Source: Bdellovibrio sp. (GTDB lineage: Bacteria > Bdellovibrionota > Bacteriovoracia > Bacteriovoracales > Bacteriovoracaceae). Taken from it: a stretch of 57,480 nt of DNA. The first letter of the stretch is position 1. Every line of letters starts with the position of its first letter. Below the pieces are notes generated by a model. The model saw nothing but the letters and a program-made list of their open reading frames with translations, was not told the origin of the DNA and ran no database searches. The stretch spans positions 1 through 57,480 of the forward strand of contig DYOQ01000012.1 in NCBI GenBank assembly GCA_020720455.1, read 5' to 3'. The position numbers and the translations under genes are program-made. Of the stretch, positions 1-9,400 are shown piece by piece.

Positions 1-168
1 TAAATTAAGCTAGTGTCAAATTTACTCCAATCTTAATATTGCAAAGTTAAATTTCTTTCAAATACTCTCTTTTGTTTAATGTTAAATTAATTTTATAGGC
101 CGGTTGTATCCAATGTGAGTCGTTAAGGTTATTTATAAGCTATTACGTCAAATTTTGTGAGGATATTG

Positions 169-2865
169 ATGAATATGAAAATTTTAATAACTCTTTTGAT
201 CCTGTTTGTTATGTTGCCAACGAATAATCCACAATGTGGTGACGGAGTTGTTATTAGTGGCTCTGGTGGTGATGGTATATCTGGATCAAATGGAAACGAT
301 GGTAGTTGGTATGGATCTAGTGGCGTTGATGGATCAAATGGAAGTGATGGTTACAACGCTCGACCAGTTGAAATTTTCCTAAGAGAGGTTGGTACTAGAA
401 TTGATATAAGTGGAAAAGTTGGATCTACTGGTATTGCTCGTTCAGTTAACGCAAAAGGAGAGTTGATCTATTTGTATGCAAATGGAGGTGATGGTGGAGA
501 CGGCGGAGATGGAGGCGATGGGTATCAAGGGAGAGATGGTGCTCCTGGATTTAGAGGACGAGATGGCCATCACGGGATGAGAGGTGAAAGAGGAAGAGAT
601 GGAACTAGATATAGTCCAAATGGAGAAGATGGATCAAATGGTTGGCCAGGAGAGAGAGGTTGGGATGGTGGCCCTGGATTAGATGGCGAAAATGGTGGAA
701 ATGGTGGAGACGGCGGTGATGCAGGAGAAGGTGGTAATGGTGCTTCAATAGTTGTCAGATATAGCGATCCATCTTTACTTGTCCACATTAGAGCAAACGC
801 TATGGGTGGAAGAGCAGGAGCTTTCGGATCAAAAGGTGATGGCGGTAGAGCTGGTAGCGGAGGTTCAGGTGGAAGAGGTGGAGAAGGCGGAGATGGCGGA
901 ATTGGAGGCCCAGGAGGAAGAGGATATCAATGTTCAGAACAAGAAAAAACACAAGGGTGCATTAGTGGCCGAGATGGAATGAATGGTAGAGATGGATGGG
1001 ATGGGCCTGATGGATTTAGTGGTTCCAGAGGAAGAAATGGGTATAGTGGTTCTGATGGTAAAAGTGGGAGTCGTGCTTATGATCGGTCAAGTGGGTCTAT
1101 AACGTTTGTAAAAATTGATAAGGACGGCAATGATGTACCAGGATCAGCAACTGATAAAATTTTTCAACCCGTAATATCATCATTGATTTTGGTTGATGAG
1201 AATGAGGATGGAATATTTGAACCGAGTGAAAAAATATTTGTTAAAAAAATTATAATCGAAAACAGATCATCAATGAGTTTGCCAGAAGGAGCATATCTAA
1301 TAATAAACGGAGTTGAGAAAAAAATCCTTCCTGCGATTTCTGGAAATAACAAATATGTCGTTGATGACTTAATAGAAATGGCCATTGAAGAAAGTACTAT
1401 AGGGAATAATTTCTTGGTGGAAGTTAGTGTTAGTTTGCGAGGAGTAGTTTTTGACGATTCAGGAAATTGTGAAAAAGTGCAAGTGCTAAGACCTGTTGTT
1501 ATTGAATCCGTTGAAAACCAAGAGTATGTAAAGTTAAATACAAAAAATATTGCGAAAGTAAGAATTAAGAATATTAGCAAAAAAACTCATGCGAAAATTA
1601 AGGTAGCATTTACAACTAACGGTAATATTAGTTACAAGTTTGATTCTTCAGTTAATAGAATTGATGCCGGAGCTGTAGCAGAAGAAATTGTTGAGATCGT
1701 CGCAACTGATAAAGTTTTACCATATGAGCGATCTGATCTATCTTATGAGCTTTCTAGAGGTGGGGTTAAGTACAGTGAAGGTGTATTAAACAATCAGATG
1801 GTTCCTAGTTATAAACAAAACGGAAGTGATGTTTTGGTTATATCAAATGGCCATGAAGTAGAATCATATCAGGCTTTGAGTAATGCGATTTTATCGACCA
1901 ATTTAACGTTTGATATTTTTGATGTAAATCTGGAAGGTGATCTTCGAGAGAGCATACTCCTTGCGTATAAAGGTAAAACTGTTCTTTTTGTTAATAAAGA
2001 TGGGACGTTGGTCAAGTCAATAATTAATAAGGTTGGAGAGTTCTTAAAAGGTGATGGTGGCGTATTTACAATTGGACTTGATAATCCAGTTGTGACAGCT
2101 AAACACACTAACCGCTCATCAAATGAAAATGTTGATTATTTTGATTCTACTCGTGATGAAATGGTTGATCTTGTAAAAAATGGAATTGTTAGAGTGATGC
2201 CATTTTCAAAAAAAATGGAGTTTATAAAAAAATATTTTGGATTAAATAATACCAGTATGTTTGACATGTATAAAGCTGCTTATCTGGAGGATCTTAAGTA
2301 TGAATATTTGCTTCATAAAAATGAGCAGGATGTTTACGACGGTAGTTCTTTTGTAGATATGTACAGTAAGTATGCTGTATCGATTAACGCTATAACGGAT
2401 TTTGATTTTAGGAGAGAGGTATTATCTTTTGTGTCGCTAATGCTAGCGTTTGATGATTCAGGCTCGAAGTACAAATCATTTAAAAGAAAATTTAAAGAGG
2501 CCGTGGATTTTTATGTAGATTTTGATGATTTGAAGGAGGAATGCGGAAAATTTACAGGTGTATATATGGATGATACAGGAGCGAAAATCCAGTTTTTTAA
2601 AGGTAGCATCTTTGGTGGATTAGAGGGCAACAGTGAAGACGAAAGTTTTCAATTTAGAAAAGGTAAAGAATCTGGGCCTAATATGTGGAAATTTAATTAT
2701 ACTGTAGGCAGCAGTGAAAAATATGAGGCGAAGTTTCATATCAGTTGTGAAGCTGGAAAAACGGAGTTATTTGGGACAAAGCAACATGATAATGGTAAAG
2801 ATTGGCGTTTTGTTAAGATTTATCATAAAAGGCTATGGTTTCCTGAAGGCGAGGATGAGGTATAG
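169..2865 (+). CDS. Large secreted collagen-like Gly-rich repeat protein
   Basis: An 898-residue protein whose function I do not recognise. An ATG at 169 is preferred over an in-frame GTG at 157 because TGAGG lies just upstream at the right distance. Residues 1-18 or so form a hydrophobic signal peptide. Residues about 20-310 are Gly-rich; residues about 117-146 are true G-X-Y triplets (GAPGFRGRDG), and other parts run as GGDGG blocks between short beta-like segments. At about 343-354 there is DENEDGIFEPSE, an acidic loop like those that open calcium-binding CARDB/Ig-type domains. The rest is non-repetitive, mixed alpha/beta, and unlike anything I can name. It stands alone ahead of the secE operon. 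An exported or surface filamentous protein is inference; the repeats are directly visible. Confidence 0.85.
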   Translation: MNMKILITLLILFVMLPTNNPQCGDGVVISGSGGDGISGSNGNDGSWYGSSGVDGSNGSDGYNARPVEIFLREVGTRIDISGKVGSTGIARSVNAKGELIYLYANGGDGGDGGDGGDGYQGRDGAPGFRGRDGHHGMRGERGRDGTRYSPNGEDGSNGWPGERGWDGGPGLDGENGGNGGDGGDAGEGGNGASIVVRYSDPSLLVHIRANAMGGRAGAFGSKGDGGRAGSGGSGGRGGEGGDGGIGGPGGRGYQCSEQEKTQGCISGRDGMNGRDGWDGPDGFSGSRGRNGYSGSDGKSGSRAYDRSSGSITFVKIDKDGNDVPGSATDKIFQPVISSLILVDENEDGIFEPSEKIFVKKIIIENRSSMSLPEGAYLIINGVEKKILPAISGNNKYVVDDLIEMAIEESTIGNNFLVEVSVSLRGVVFDDSGNCEKVQVLRPVVIESVENQEYVKLNTKNIAKVRIKNISKKTHAKIKVAFTTNGNISYKFDSSVNRIDAGAVAEEIVEIVATDKVLPYERSDLSYELSRGGVKYSEGVLNNQMVPSYKQNGSDVLVISNGHEVESYQALSNAILSTNLTFDIFDVNLEGDLRESILLAYKGKTVLFVNKDGTLVKSIINKVGEFLKGDGGVFTIGLDNPVVTAKHTNRSSNENVDYFDSTRDEMVDLVKNGIVRVMPFSKKMEFIKKYFGLNNTSMFDMYKAAYLEDLKYEYLLHKNEQDVYDGSSFVDMYSKYAVSINAITDFDFRREVLSFVSLMLAFDDSGSKYKSFKRKFKEAVDFYVDFDDLKEECGKFTGVYMDDTGAKIQFFKGSIFGGLEGNSEDESFQFRKGKESGPNMWKFNYTVGSSEKYEAKFHISCEAGKTELFGTKQHDNGKDWRFVKIYHKRLWFPEGEDEV

Positions 2866-2887
2866 CGCAACAAACTGCTGCGCTATA
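2861..2887 (+). terminator. Hairpin at the end of the collagen-like gene
   Basis: A perfect 9-bp stem TATAGCGCA/TGCGCTATA with a 9-nt loop covers the stop codon of the upstream gene. The run after it is AT-rich but not a clean T tract, so a rho-independent terminator is possible, not certain. It would separate this gene from the secE operon. Confidence 0.45.
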
Positions 2888-2957
2888 TATTTCAGTTAAA
2901 GGTAACTCTTTACAGTTAATAATAATTTATATATTCTTCCGCGATATTTAAAAAAAG

Positions 2958-2986
2958 TAGACAAACAAAAATAAATCCTGCATAAG
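2958..2986 (+). promoter_or_regulatory. Candidate sigma70-type promoter for secE operon
   Basis: TAGACA (2958-2963) and CATAAG (2981-2986) are separated by 17 bp, 37 bp ahead of the secE start. The -35 matches consensus in 5 of 6 positions; the -10 is weaker. No tRNA-Trp gene lies here, although one often precedes secE in other bacteria. Confidence 0.3.
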
Positions 2987-3022
2987 GAGCATTCGTTTGT
3001 CAGATATCTAAAAGGGTTTGTA

Positions 3023-3409
3023 ATGAGTGTTCTCAAAGCAGAAGATAATAAAAAGTGGTTAAATACGCTTATCGTTTTATTAAGTATCCTTGTTGGGTAC
3101 GTAGTTATTGTAGGAGCGGGAGCGCTTGGTTCTGTATTGGACTTGGAAGCTCGTATGCCAAATTTTACTTTGATAACGCAAGGGTTTGGTTTTCTTTTTG
3201 GGGTTATTACATTCTTGGTTGTATGGAAAAATGCCAAAGCTCAACAATATCTTGATGAAGTTTATGGTGAGTTAATCAAGGTTGTTTGGCCAAGCAAAGA
3301 TTCAACCGTTAAACTGACTGTTGGAATCATGGTCGGTGTCGTGGTCGTAAGTGGGATTTTAGTTTTAGTTGATTATATATTTAGTAAATTGCTGAATATG
3401 ATTTATTAG
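3023..3409 (+). CDS. secE: Preprotein translocase subunit SecE
   Basis: Small integral membrane subunit of the SecYEG channel, which clamps and stabilises SecY. At 128 residues it is the long, three-segment enterobacterial form (E. coli SecE is about 127) and not the single-span form of many bacteria: hydrophobic segments lie at about 13-34, 50-69 and 97-122. The conserved cytoplasmic helix before the last span is visible (YLDEVYGELIKVVWPSKD). It opens the secE-nusG-rplKAJL-rpoBC run, as in most bacteria, and its partner secY is encoded at 27.1 kb. Confidence 0.95.
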   Translation: MSVLKAEDNKKWLNTLIVLLSILVGYVVIVGAGALGSVLDLEARMPNFTLITQGFGFLFGVITFLVVWKNAKAQQYLDEVYGELIKVVWPSKDSTVKLTVGIMVGVVVVSGILVLVDYIFSKLLNMIY

Positions 3410-3436
3410 TTATAAATTGAACAGAGTGCGTAAATC

Positions 3437-4060
3437 ATGAGCGTTGAAAACAGTACAAAAAGTAAACTTCAAGGTGACAATCAGAGTGTTGGATCTGTCG
3501 ATGCAAACAATGCGAAAAGCGTTGATCCAAGATTTAGATGGTATGTTGCCAAAACGATGACTGGCCAGGAAAATAAAGTAGCTAAAGCTTTGAAGGAAAA
3601 GATATTAAATCTTAGTATGATGGAGTATTTTGCTGATATTCTTGTTCCAGAAGAGAGCGTTGTATCAAACATAAATGGAAAAAAGCGGACTTATAAAAGA
3701 AAATTTTTTCCTGGTTACGTTTTAATAAGAATGATCATGACTGATGAGACGTGGCACTTAGTAAAAAATTCAGATAAAATAACAGGCTTTCTTGGTGGCT
3801 CGGCCGATAGGCCATCTCCAATAAGTGAAGAAGAAGCTCGTTATATGCTTAATCAGGCGGAAGAGGGACATACTAAGCCAAAAACTGCAATTAATATCAC
3901 CGAGGGTGATAGCGTAAGAGTTATTGAGGGCCCATTCACTACGTTTACTGGAAGTGTGGAGAGTGTTACTGAAAAAGGAAAAATAAAAGTTAATATTTTA
4001 ATCTTTGGTAGACCAACTCCTGTTGAGTTGGATTTTACTCAAGTTGAAAAGTTATCGTAG
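3437..4060 (+). CDS. nusG: Transcription termination/antitermination protein NusG
   Basis: Binds the RNA polymerase clamp, suppresses pausing and links polymerase to Rho or to ribosomal protein S10. The N-terminal NGN domain starts at about residue 32 (RWYVAKTMTGQENKVAKAL), and the KOW domain lies near 153-180 (EGDSVRVIEGPFTTFTGSVE). About 30 residues of polar sequence precede the NGN domain, longer than in the E. coli protein (181 residues). It follows secE by 27 bp, the standard order. Confidence 0.96.
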   Translation: MSVENSTKSKLQGDNQSVGSVDANNAKSVDPRFRWYVAKTMTGQENKVAKALKEKILNLSMMEYFADILVPEESVVSNINGKKRTYKRKFFPGYVLIRMIMTDETWHLVKNSDKITGFLGGSADRPSPISEEEARYMLNQAEEGHTKPKTAINITEGDSVRVIEGPFTTFTGSVESVTEKGKIKVNILIFGRPTPVELDFTQVEKLS

Positions 4061-4090
4061 AGTTGAATATAAAAAAGTCTGGAGTTAGCG

Positions 4091-4516
4091 ATGGCAAAGA
4101 AAGTTACAGGTTTTATTAAATTACAGATTGAAGGCGGAAAAGCGAATCCATCACCACCAATTGGCCCGGCACTAGGTCAAAAAGGTGTAAACATAATGGA
4201 ATTTTGCAAGGCATTTAATGCTAAAACTCAGAAAGAAGCTGGAGTTGTGCTGCCAACGATCATTACTGTTTATTCGGATCGATCATTTACATTCATTACA
4301 AAAACACCACCAGCGTCTTATTTGTTAAAAGATAAGCTAAAGCTAAAAAGTGGGTCCAAAAAACCTGGAACTGAAGTTGCTGGAAAGGTTGGAAAGAATG
4401 TAGTTCAAGAGATTGTTAAAATCAAAGAACCAGATTTAACGGCCGGTAGCTTTGAAGCTGGGATGAGAACGATTGAAGGATCTGCAAGATCAATGGGACT
4501 AAAACTAGATTACTAG
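4091..4516 (+). CDS. rplK: 50S ribosomal protein L11
   Basis: Part of the GTPase-associated centre, binding the 23S rRNA thiostrepton loop. The 141-residue length is typical. The N-terminal domain has [20 protein letters not shown] at about 16-35, the proline-rich helix that contacts thiostrepton and elongation factors; the C-terminal rRNA-binding domain ends in [10 protein letters not shown]. It sits 30 bp after nusG and is cotranscribed with rplA. Confidence 0.97.
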   Translation: MAKKVTGFIKLQIEGGKANPSPPIGPALGQKGVNIMEFCKAFNAKTQKEAGVVLPTIITVYSDRSFTFITKTPPASYLLKDKLKLKSGSKKPGTEVAGKVGKNVVQEIVKIKEPDLTAGSFEAGMRTIEGSARSMGLKLDY

Positions 4517-4573
4517 TTTTTTAATATCATATTCACGAATCGGGAGGCCGAATAGGCCGCTGGAACCGGGAGG
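4501..4573 (+). other. Structured rplK-rplA junction
   Basis: An AT-rich hairpin AAAACTAG/CTAGTTTT (4501-4520), followed by two more T, overlaps the rplK stop. Further on, CGGGAGG occurs twice (4541-4547 and 4567-4573) around GGCC-GAATA-GGCC (4546-4558). The second CGGGAGG merges with the rplA ribosome binding site. This may be a translational control element; the evidence is only the repeats. Confidence 0.3.
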
Positions 4574-4581
4574 AGTATTTC

Positions 4582-5283
4582 ATGGGAATCAAATCAAAAA
4601 AACACGTAGAGGCGCGGAAGAAAGTTGACAGTACAAAAGTGTACTCAATAGATGATGCTATAAAAATGGCAAAAGATATTTCTTACGCAAAGTTTGACGA
4701 AACCGTAGACTTGGCATTTAGACTTGGGGTTGATCCTCGTCATGCTGACCAAATGATTAGAGGGGCAATTGCTCTTCCTGCTGGTACTGGTAAAACAGCC
4801 AGAGTTGCGGTTATTACTTCTGGAGAAGCTATTACTGATGCAGAGAAAGCCGGAGCAGATGTTGTTGGTGGCGATGATCTTATTCAGAAAATTCAAGGCG
4901 GATGGCTTGAATTTGATCGAGTTATTGCTTCCCCTGACATGATGGGGAAAATTGGACGAATCGGTAGGATTCTTGGCCCAAGAGGTCTTATGCCAAATCC
5001 AAAGCTTGGAACAGTTACAACTGATGTTGTTAAAGCTGTTAAAGAGCAAAAGGCGGGTAAAGTTGAATATAGGACCGAGAAGACAGGTATTGTTCACGTT
5101 CCAGTTGGAAAAAAATCTTTTTCAAATGATGATTTGAAGAAAAACATAGTTGCTATGATTTCTCAAATTATTAAAGCTAAACCATCTGGAGCAAAAGGAA
5201 CTTATCTTAAATCTTTGAGTATCTCAACGACAATGGGACCAGGGATTAAAGTTGATACTAACGAAGCGATTACGCTGGCGTAG
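4582..5283 (+). CDS. rplA: 50S ribosomal protein L1
   Basis: Forms the mobile L1 stalk at the ribosomal E site and in many bacteria represses its own rplK-rplA mRNA. The 233-residue length matches the family. The signature [17 protein letters not shown] lies at about residues 128-144, and the family N-terminus with its lysine-rich start and [11 protein letters not shown] helix is clear. A GGGAGGAG ribosome binding site lies 8 bp upstream of the ATG. Confidence 0.97.
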   Translation: MGIKSKKHVEARKKVDSTKVYSIDDAIKMAKDISYAKFDETVDLAFRLGVDPRHADQMIRGAIALPAGTGKTARVAVITSGEAITDAEKAGADVVGGDDLIQKIQGGWLEFDRVIASPDMMGKIGRIGRILGPRGLMPNPKLGTVTTDVVKAVKEQKAGKVEYRTEKTGIVHVPVGKKSFSNDDLKKNIVAMISQIIKAKPSGAKGTYLKSLSISTTMGPGIKVDTNEAITLA

Positions 5284-5302
5284 ATATATTGTTGTAGCTG
5301 AA

Positions 5303-5373
5303 GGGATTGAAGAAGGTCGGTACACAAATAAAGCCTGCCTGAAATCTCCCTCCAAAGCAAAAGGAGGTTTTTT
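5303..5373 (+). promoter_or_regulatory. Probable L10 leader with RBS-masking hairpin ahead of rplJ
   Basis: Three pieces are visible. GGGATT (5303-5308) can pair with AATCTCCC (5343-5350), allowing a 2-nt bulge. AGGTCGG (5314-5320) can pair with CCTGCCT (5334-5340). CCTCC (5349-5353) can pair with GGAGG (5363-5367), which is the rplJ ribosome binding site, followed directly by six T and the ATG. The first and third pairings share 5349-5350 and cannot both form fully. L10(L12)4 feedback through such leaders is known in many bacteria; assignment here is by structure and position only. Confidence 0.55.
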
Positions 5374-5892
5374 ATGTTGAGTCGTGCCGAAAAGGGCCAG
5401 ATCATTGAAGGACTTCGAGGAGACATTGAGCGTGCACAAGCTGTTGTCTTAACGAACCTGATTGGTATCTCTGCAAACGACTCCGTTAAGCTTAGAAAAG
5501 AGGTGAGAGATGTTGGTGGTAAAATCAGCATCGCTAGAAACTCTTTTTTTAGAAAAGCAGCGGAAGGTACGTATTGCGAAGGTCTAGTTAAAGATCTTAA
5601 AGGTCCACATGCGCTTGCGTTTGCGTTTAAAGATGCAGCTTCTGTAGCAAAAAAAATACAGAATGCAAGCAAAGAATTGGAAGCTGTAGCTCTTCTTGGT
5701 GGTTATTTGGATCGTGCTCCACTAAGTAGTGCAGAGTTGAATCAGTTGGCGAATCTTCCATCTCGAGATCAGATGTTGGCAACTTTGTTGGCAACTATGA
5801 ATGCTCCGATTTCTGCCTTTGTAAGAGTTTTGAACTCAATTGGCGAAAAGAAAGAAAACGATGGTGGTGCTGCTGCTGCTGTAGCTGGATAG
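5374..5892 (+). CDS. rplJ: 50S ribosomal protein L10
   Basis: Base of the L7/L12 stalk: it binds 23S rRNA beside L11 and carries L7/L12 dimers on its C-terminal helix. The protein has 172 residues, a usual length. The N-terminal globular domain opens with MLSRAEKGQIIEGLRGDIE and includes ISIARNSFFRKA; the helical tail after about residue 125 is followed by an Ala-rich end. The AAGGAGG site at 5361-5367 sits 6 bp upstream and takes part in the leader hairpin described separately. rplL follows. Confidence 0.96.
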   Translation: MLSRAEKGQIIEGLRGDIERAQAVVLTNLIGISANDSVKLRKEVRDVGGKISIARNSFFRKAAEGTYCEGLVKDLKGPHALAFAFKDAASVAKKIQNASKELEAVALLGGYLDRAPLSSAELNQLANLPSRDQMLATLLATMNAPISAFVRVLNSIGEKKENDGGAAAAVAG

Positions 5893-5940
5893 ATGTGAGT
5901 TTTTTTTAAATTATTTTTTATTAATGAAAGGAGAAATATT

Positions 5941-6312
5941 ATGAGTATTACAAATGAACAACTAATTGAACACGTATCAAATATGTCAGTGCTTGACATA
6001 GCTAAACTTGTTAAAGAACTTGAGACAAAGTTTGGTGTTTCTGCTGCCCCTGTAGCGGTCGCAGGAGTTGCTGCTGGAGCGGGTGAAGCAGCTGTTGAAC
6101 AGACTGAATTTAAAGTTATTATCAAAGAATCGGGTGACAAAAAAATCAATGTAATTAAAGAAGTACGTGCTATTACAGGTCTGGGATTGAAAGAAGCAAA
6201 AGATTTGGTTGAAAAGACCCCTGCTGACTTAAAAGATGGTCTATCTAAAGCTGAAGCGGAAGAGATTAAGAAAAAACTTGAGGCAGCAGGAGCAGTTGTT
6301 GAGCTTAAGTAG
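5941..6312 (+). CDS. rplL: 50S ribosomal protein L7/L12
   Basis: Multicopy stalk protein that recruits and stimulates IF2, EF-Tu, EF-G and RF3. It has 123 residues: an N-terminal dimerisation helix (about 1-32), a flexible Ala/Gly/Val hinge (about 35-55), and the globular factor-binding domain with [20 protein letters not shown] at about 67-86. It has an AAAGGAGA ribosome binding site. A strong hairpin-T tract follows the gene. Confidence 0.97.
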   Translation: MSITNEQLIEHVSNMSVLDIAKLVKELETKFGVSAAPVAVAGVAAGAGEAAVEQTEFKVIIKESGDKKINVIKEVRAITGLGLKEAKDLVEKTPADLKDGLSKAEAEEIKKKLEAAGAVVELK

Positions 6313-6335
6313 TATCTAGTTTGTTTAAAATATTA

Positions 6336-6371
6336 GGTATGGAGATACTGTAGTGTCTCCATACCTTTTTT
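6336..6371 (+). terminator. rplL-rpoB attenuator/terminator
   Basis: A perfect 10-bp stem GGTATGGAGA (6336-6345) and TCTCCATACC (6356-6365) is followed by six T. It is a textbook intrinsic terminator placed between rplL and rpoB. In E. coli an attenuator at the same place lets only a fraction of polymerase read from the stalk genes into rpoBC; the same role is inferred here. Confidence 0.85.
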
Positions 6372-6426
6372 GCGTTTTTTGATATTGAGATAGGTGGCTA
6401 ACCCGCTTAAACAGGAGACATTTAAT

Positions 6427-9400
6427 ATGGCAGAAGTATTTGCGCCAAACGAGTGGTATAGAAAAGACTTTAGTAAAATGAAGTCTAACTTGGAAATACC
6501 GTCCCTAATGAATCTTCAGTTGAAATCTTATAAAGATTTTTTGCAAAAAGATGTCCCTCCTGCAAAAAGAGAGAATAAAGGTCTGCAGGCAGTGTTCACT
6601 TCAGTATTTCCAATTCACGATTTCAACAAAACTATGTCTCTTGAATTTGTGAATTATATAATTGGTGAATCAAAGTACAATGTTAAAGATTGTCGCGACA
6701 GAGGGCTTTCATTCGAAGCCCCATTGAAAGTTGTAGTGCGACTAGTTTTTTACGATGTAACAGTAGATAAGGATGGAAACGAACAACGAAATGTTTCCTC
6801 AGTTAAAGAACAAGAAGTTTATCTTGGCAATATACCGCTAATGGCCGAAACAGGATCGTTTGTTTACAACGGTACTGAGCGTGTTATTGTATCGCAACTA
6901 CACCGCTCTCCGGGTATAGTGTTTGAACACGACAGTGGAAAGAAACACTCAAGCGGAAAGTTGCTATATTCCGCCAGAATTATTCCACATAGAGGTTCTT
7001 GGTTAGACTTTGAGTTTGATCATAAAAATGTGTTGTTCGCTAGAATTGATAGAAAAAGAAAACTTCATGCAACTATAGTTTTTAAAGCTATGGGTTATAG
7101 CACGGAAAATATATTAAACTATTTTTATGCATCAGAGATGATTACCCTTTCGTCTAGTGGAAAGTTTAAAAGAAAATTAGATATTATTTTACTTCTAGGT
7201 ACCAGAGCGACAAAAGATGTCCTTGGAAAAGATGGTTCTGTTGTTGTAAAAAAAGGAAAGAAATTTTCACAAGCGGCAATTAAAAAATTAAAGGGAGATG
7301 GTATATCGGACATTGAGGCATCTCTTGATGAAATTATAGGAAAAGTTGCAGTTGAGGACATTTTTGATAATAAAACCGGAGAGGTTATTTGTGCATGTAA
7401 TGAAGCTCTTTCGGAGAGCAAAATTCATGACTTGATTTCTGCTGGCGTGAAAGAAGTTAAGGTTCTTTATATTGATATGATTAACTACGGTGATCAGATT
7501 AGAAATACATTGCTTCTAGATAAAACTGATACTGTCGAAGATGCGTTGGTTAAAATTTTTGAACGCTTGCGCCCAGGGGAGCCGCCAACAGCTGAAACTG
7601 CTCAGGCGTTGTTCCATAGTTTGTTCTTTGATCCTGACAGGTATGACTTGTCACGAGTTGGAAGAATGAAAATTAACTATAAATTCAATATGGATATCCC
7701 TGTGGAGAATACCGTTCTCACTAAAGATGATATATTGATGACGGTGAGATACTTGGTTGATTTAAATAATAATAAAGGCCAAGTAGATGATATCGATCAC
7801 CTTGGAAACAGAAGAGTGCGAGCTGTTGGTGAACTTCTTGAAAATCAGTTCAGAGTTGGATTGGTTAGAATGGAGCGAGCAGTAAGAGAGAGAATGACCA
7901 TTCAAGAGGTAGAGACAATGATGCCTTACGACTTGGTCAATCAAAAACCTGTTGCAGCAGCGATTAAAGAGTTTTTTGGTTCATCTCAGCTATCTCAGTT
8001 TATGGATCAAACGAACCCACTTTCTGAAGTTACCCACAAAAGAAGACTTTCAGCTCTTGGACCAGGTGGTCTAACAAGAGAGAGAGCTGGCTTTGAGGTT
8101 AGAGACGTTCACGCAACTCACTACGGAAGAATGTGTCCAGTTGAGACTCCAGAAGGACCAAATATTGGTTTGATAACTTCACTAGCTACGTATGCGAAAG
8201 TATCAGAGTATGGTTTTATTGAAACTCCATATAGAGTTATAAATGAAGATAGAACTGTACAGGAAGGAGCGAAATATTTTTCAGCTTTTGAAGAGAGTGG
8301 AAAAATTATAGCTCAGCTTTCACCTGAAATAGCAAAGACGCAGAAACTTGAAGGGGAGCATATTGTTGCAAGGAGAGAGGGTGAATTAACACTTGAACAT
8401 GCTGATGAAATAGACTTGATGGATGTTTCTCCTCAGCAGATGATTTCAATTGCAACATCGTTAATTCCATTTCTTGAGCACGATGATGCCAACAGGGCGT
8501 TGATGGGCTCAAACATGATGAAGCAAGCTGTTCCTGTTGTTAGAACAGATGCCCCAATCGTTGGAACTGGCCTTGAGGGTGTTGTCGCTCAAGACTCAGG
8601 TGCAATTGTTAAATCAAAACATGCCGGTAGAGTTATATTTGTTGACTCAACCAGAATTGTAATTCAGCGTGATGCGTTCAAAGAGGGCGAGTCAGGTGTT
8701 GATATTTACAAATTAATAAAATACCAGAGAACAAACCAGAATACTTGTAACAACCAAAGAGCTCTTGTGAAAGAGGGTGATAAGGTTTTAAAGGGAATGG
8801 TTATCGCTGATGGTCCAGCAACACATAATGGTGATATAGCTCTTGGACAGAACGTGCTTGTTGCGTTCATGCCTTGGTCTGGGTACAACTACGAAGACTC
8901 AATTTTGATTAGTGAAAAGTTACTAAAACGTGATGTTTTTACTTCTATTCACATTGAGAGTTTTGAAGTCGAAGCAAGGGATACTAAGCTTGGGAAAGAA
9001 GAGATCACTAGAGATATTCCAAATATTAGTGAAGAAGGATTAAAAGATCTTGATGAGGCAGGAATAATTCGTGTTGGAGCTATTGTTAAGCCGGGAGATA
9101 TTCTTGTTGGAAAAATTACTCCAAAAAGTGAAACCCAGCTTTCTCCGGAAGAAAAATTATTGAAAGCAATTTTTGGAGAGAAGGCAGGGGATGTAAAAGA
9201 TAGCTCATTAAGAGTTCCTTCGTCAGTGAGAGGGACTGTTATTGATGCGAAAGTTTATTCGAGAGAGGGTGCTGAACTTGATTCAAGATCAAAAGAAATT
9301 ATCGATCATGAGACAACACTAATAAGAAGAGATGAGCACATTGAGATAAAAGCTATTCAATCAGCGGCAGTTAAAAGAATTGCAAAGATGCTTGAGGGTT

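Noticed and set aside
570-788. Pro-rich minus-strand ORF opposite the collagen-like repeats
   Set aside because: It is the antisense of Gly codons; no ribosome binding site, and the plus-strand frame has a signal peptide and domain structure.
480-930. Possible tandem DNA repeat or CRISPR-like array
   Set aside because: The repetition comes from Gly/Asp codons in an open frame; units vary in length and sequence and there are no spacers.
2866-3022. Expected tRNA-Trp gene before secE
   Set aside because: I looked for acceptor and T-arm patterns and found none.
4645-5097. 150-residue minus-strand ORF inside rplA
   Set aside because: Antisense shadow of a clearly conserved L1 gene, with no family resemblance or start signal.
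5202-5672. 156-residue minus-strand ORF across rplA-rplJ
   Set aside because: It covers the L10 leader and the N-terminal half of rplJ on the opposite strand; composition reflects the shadow frame.
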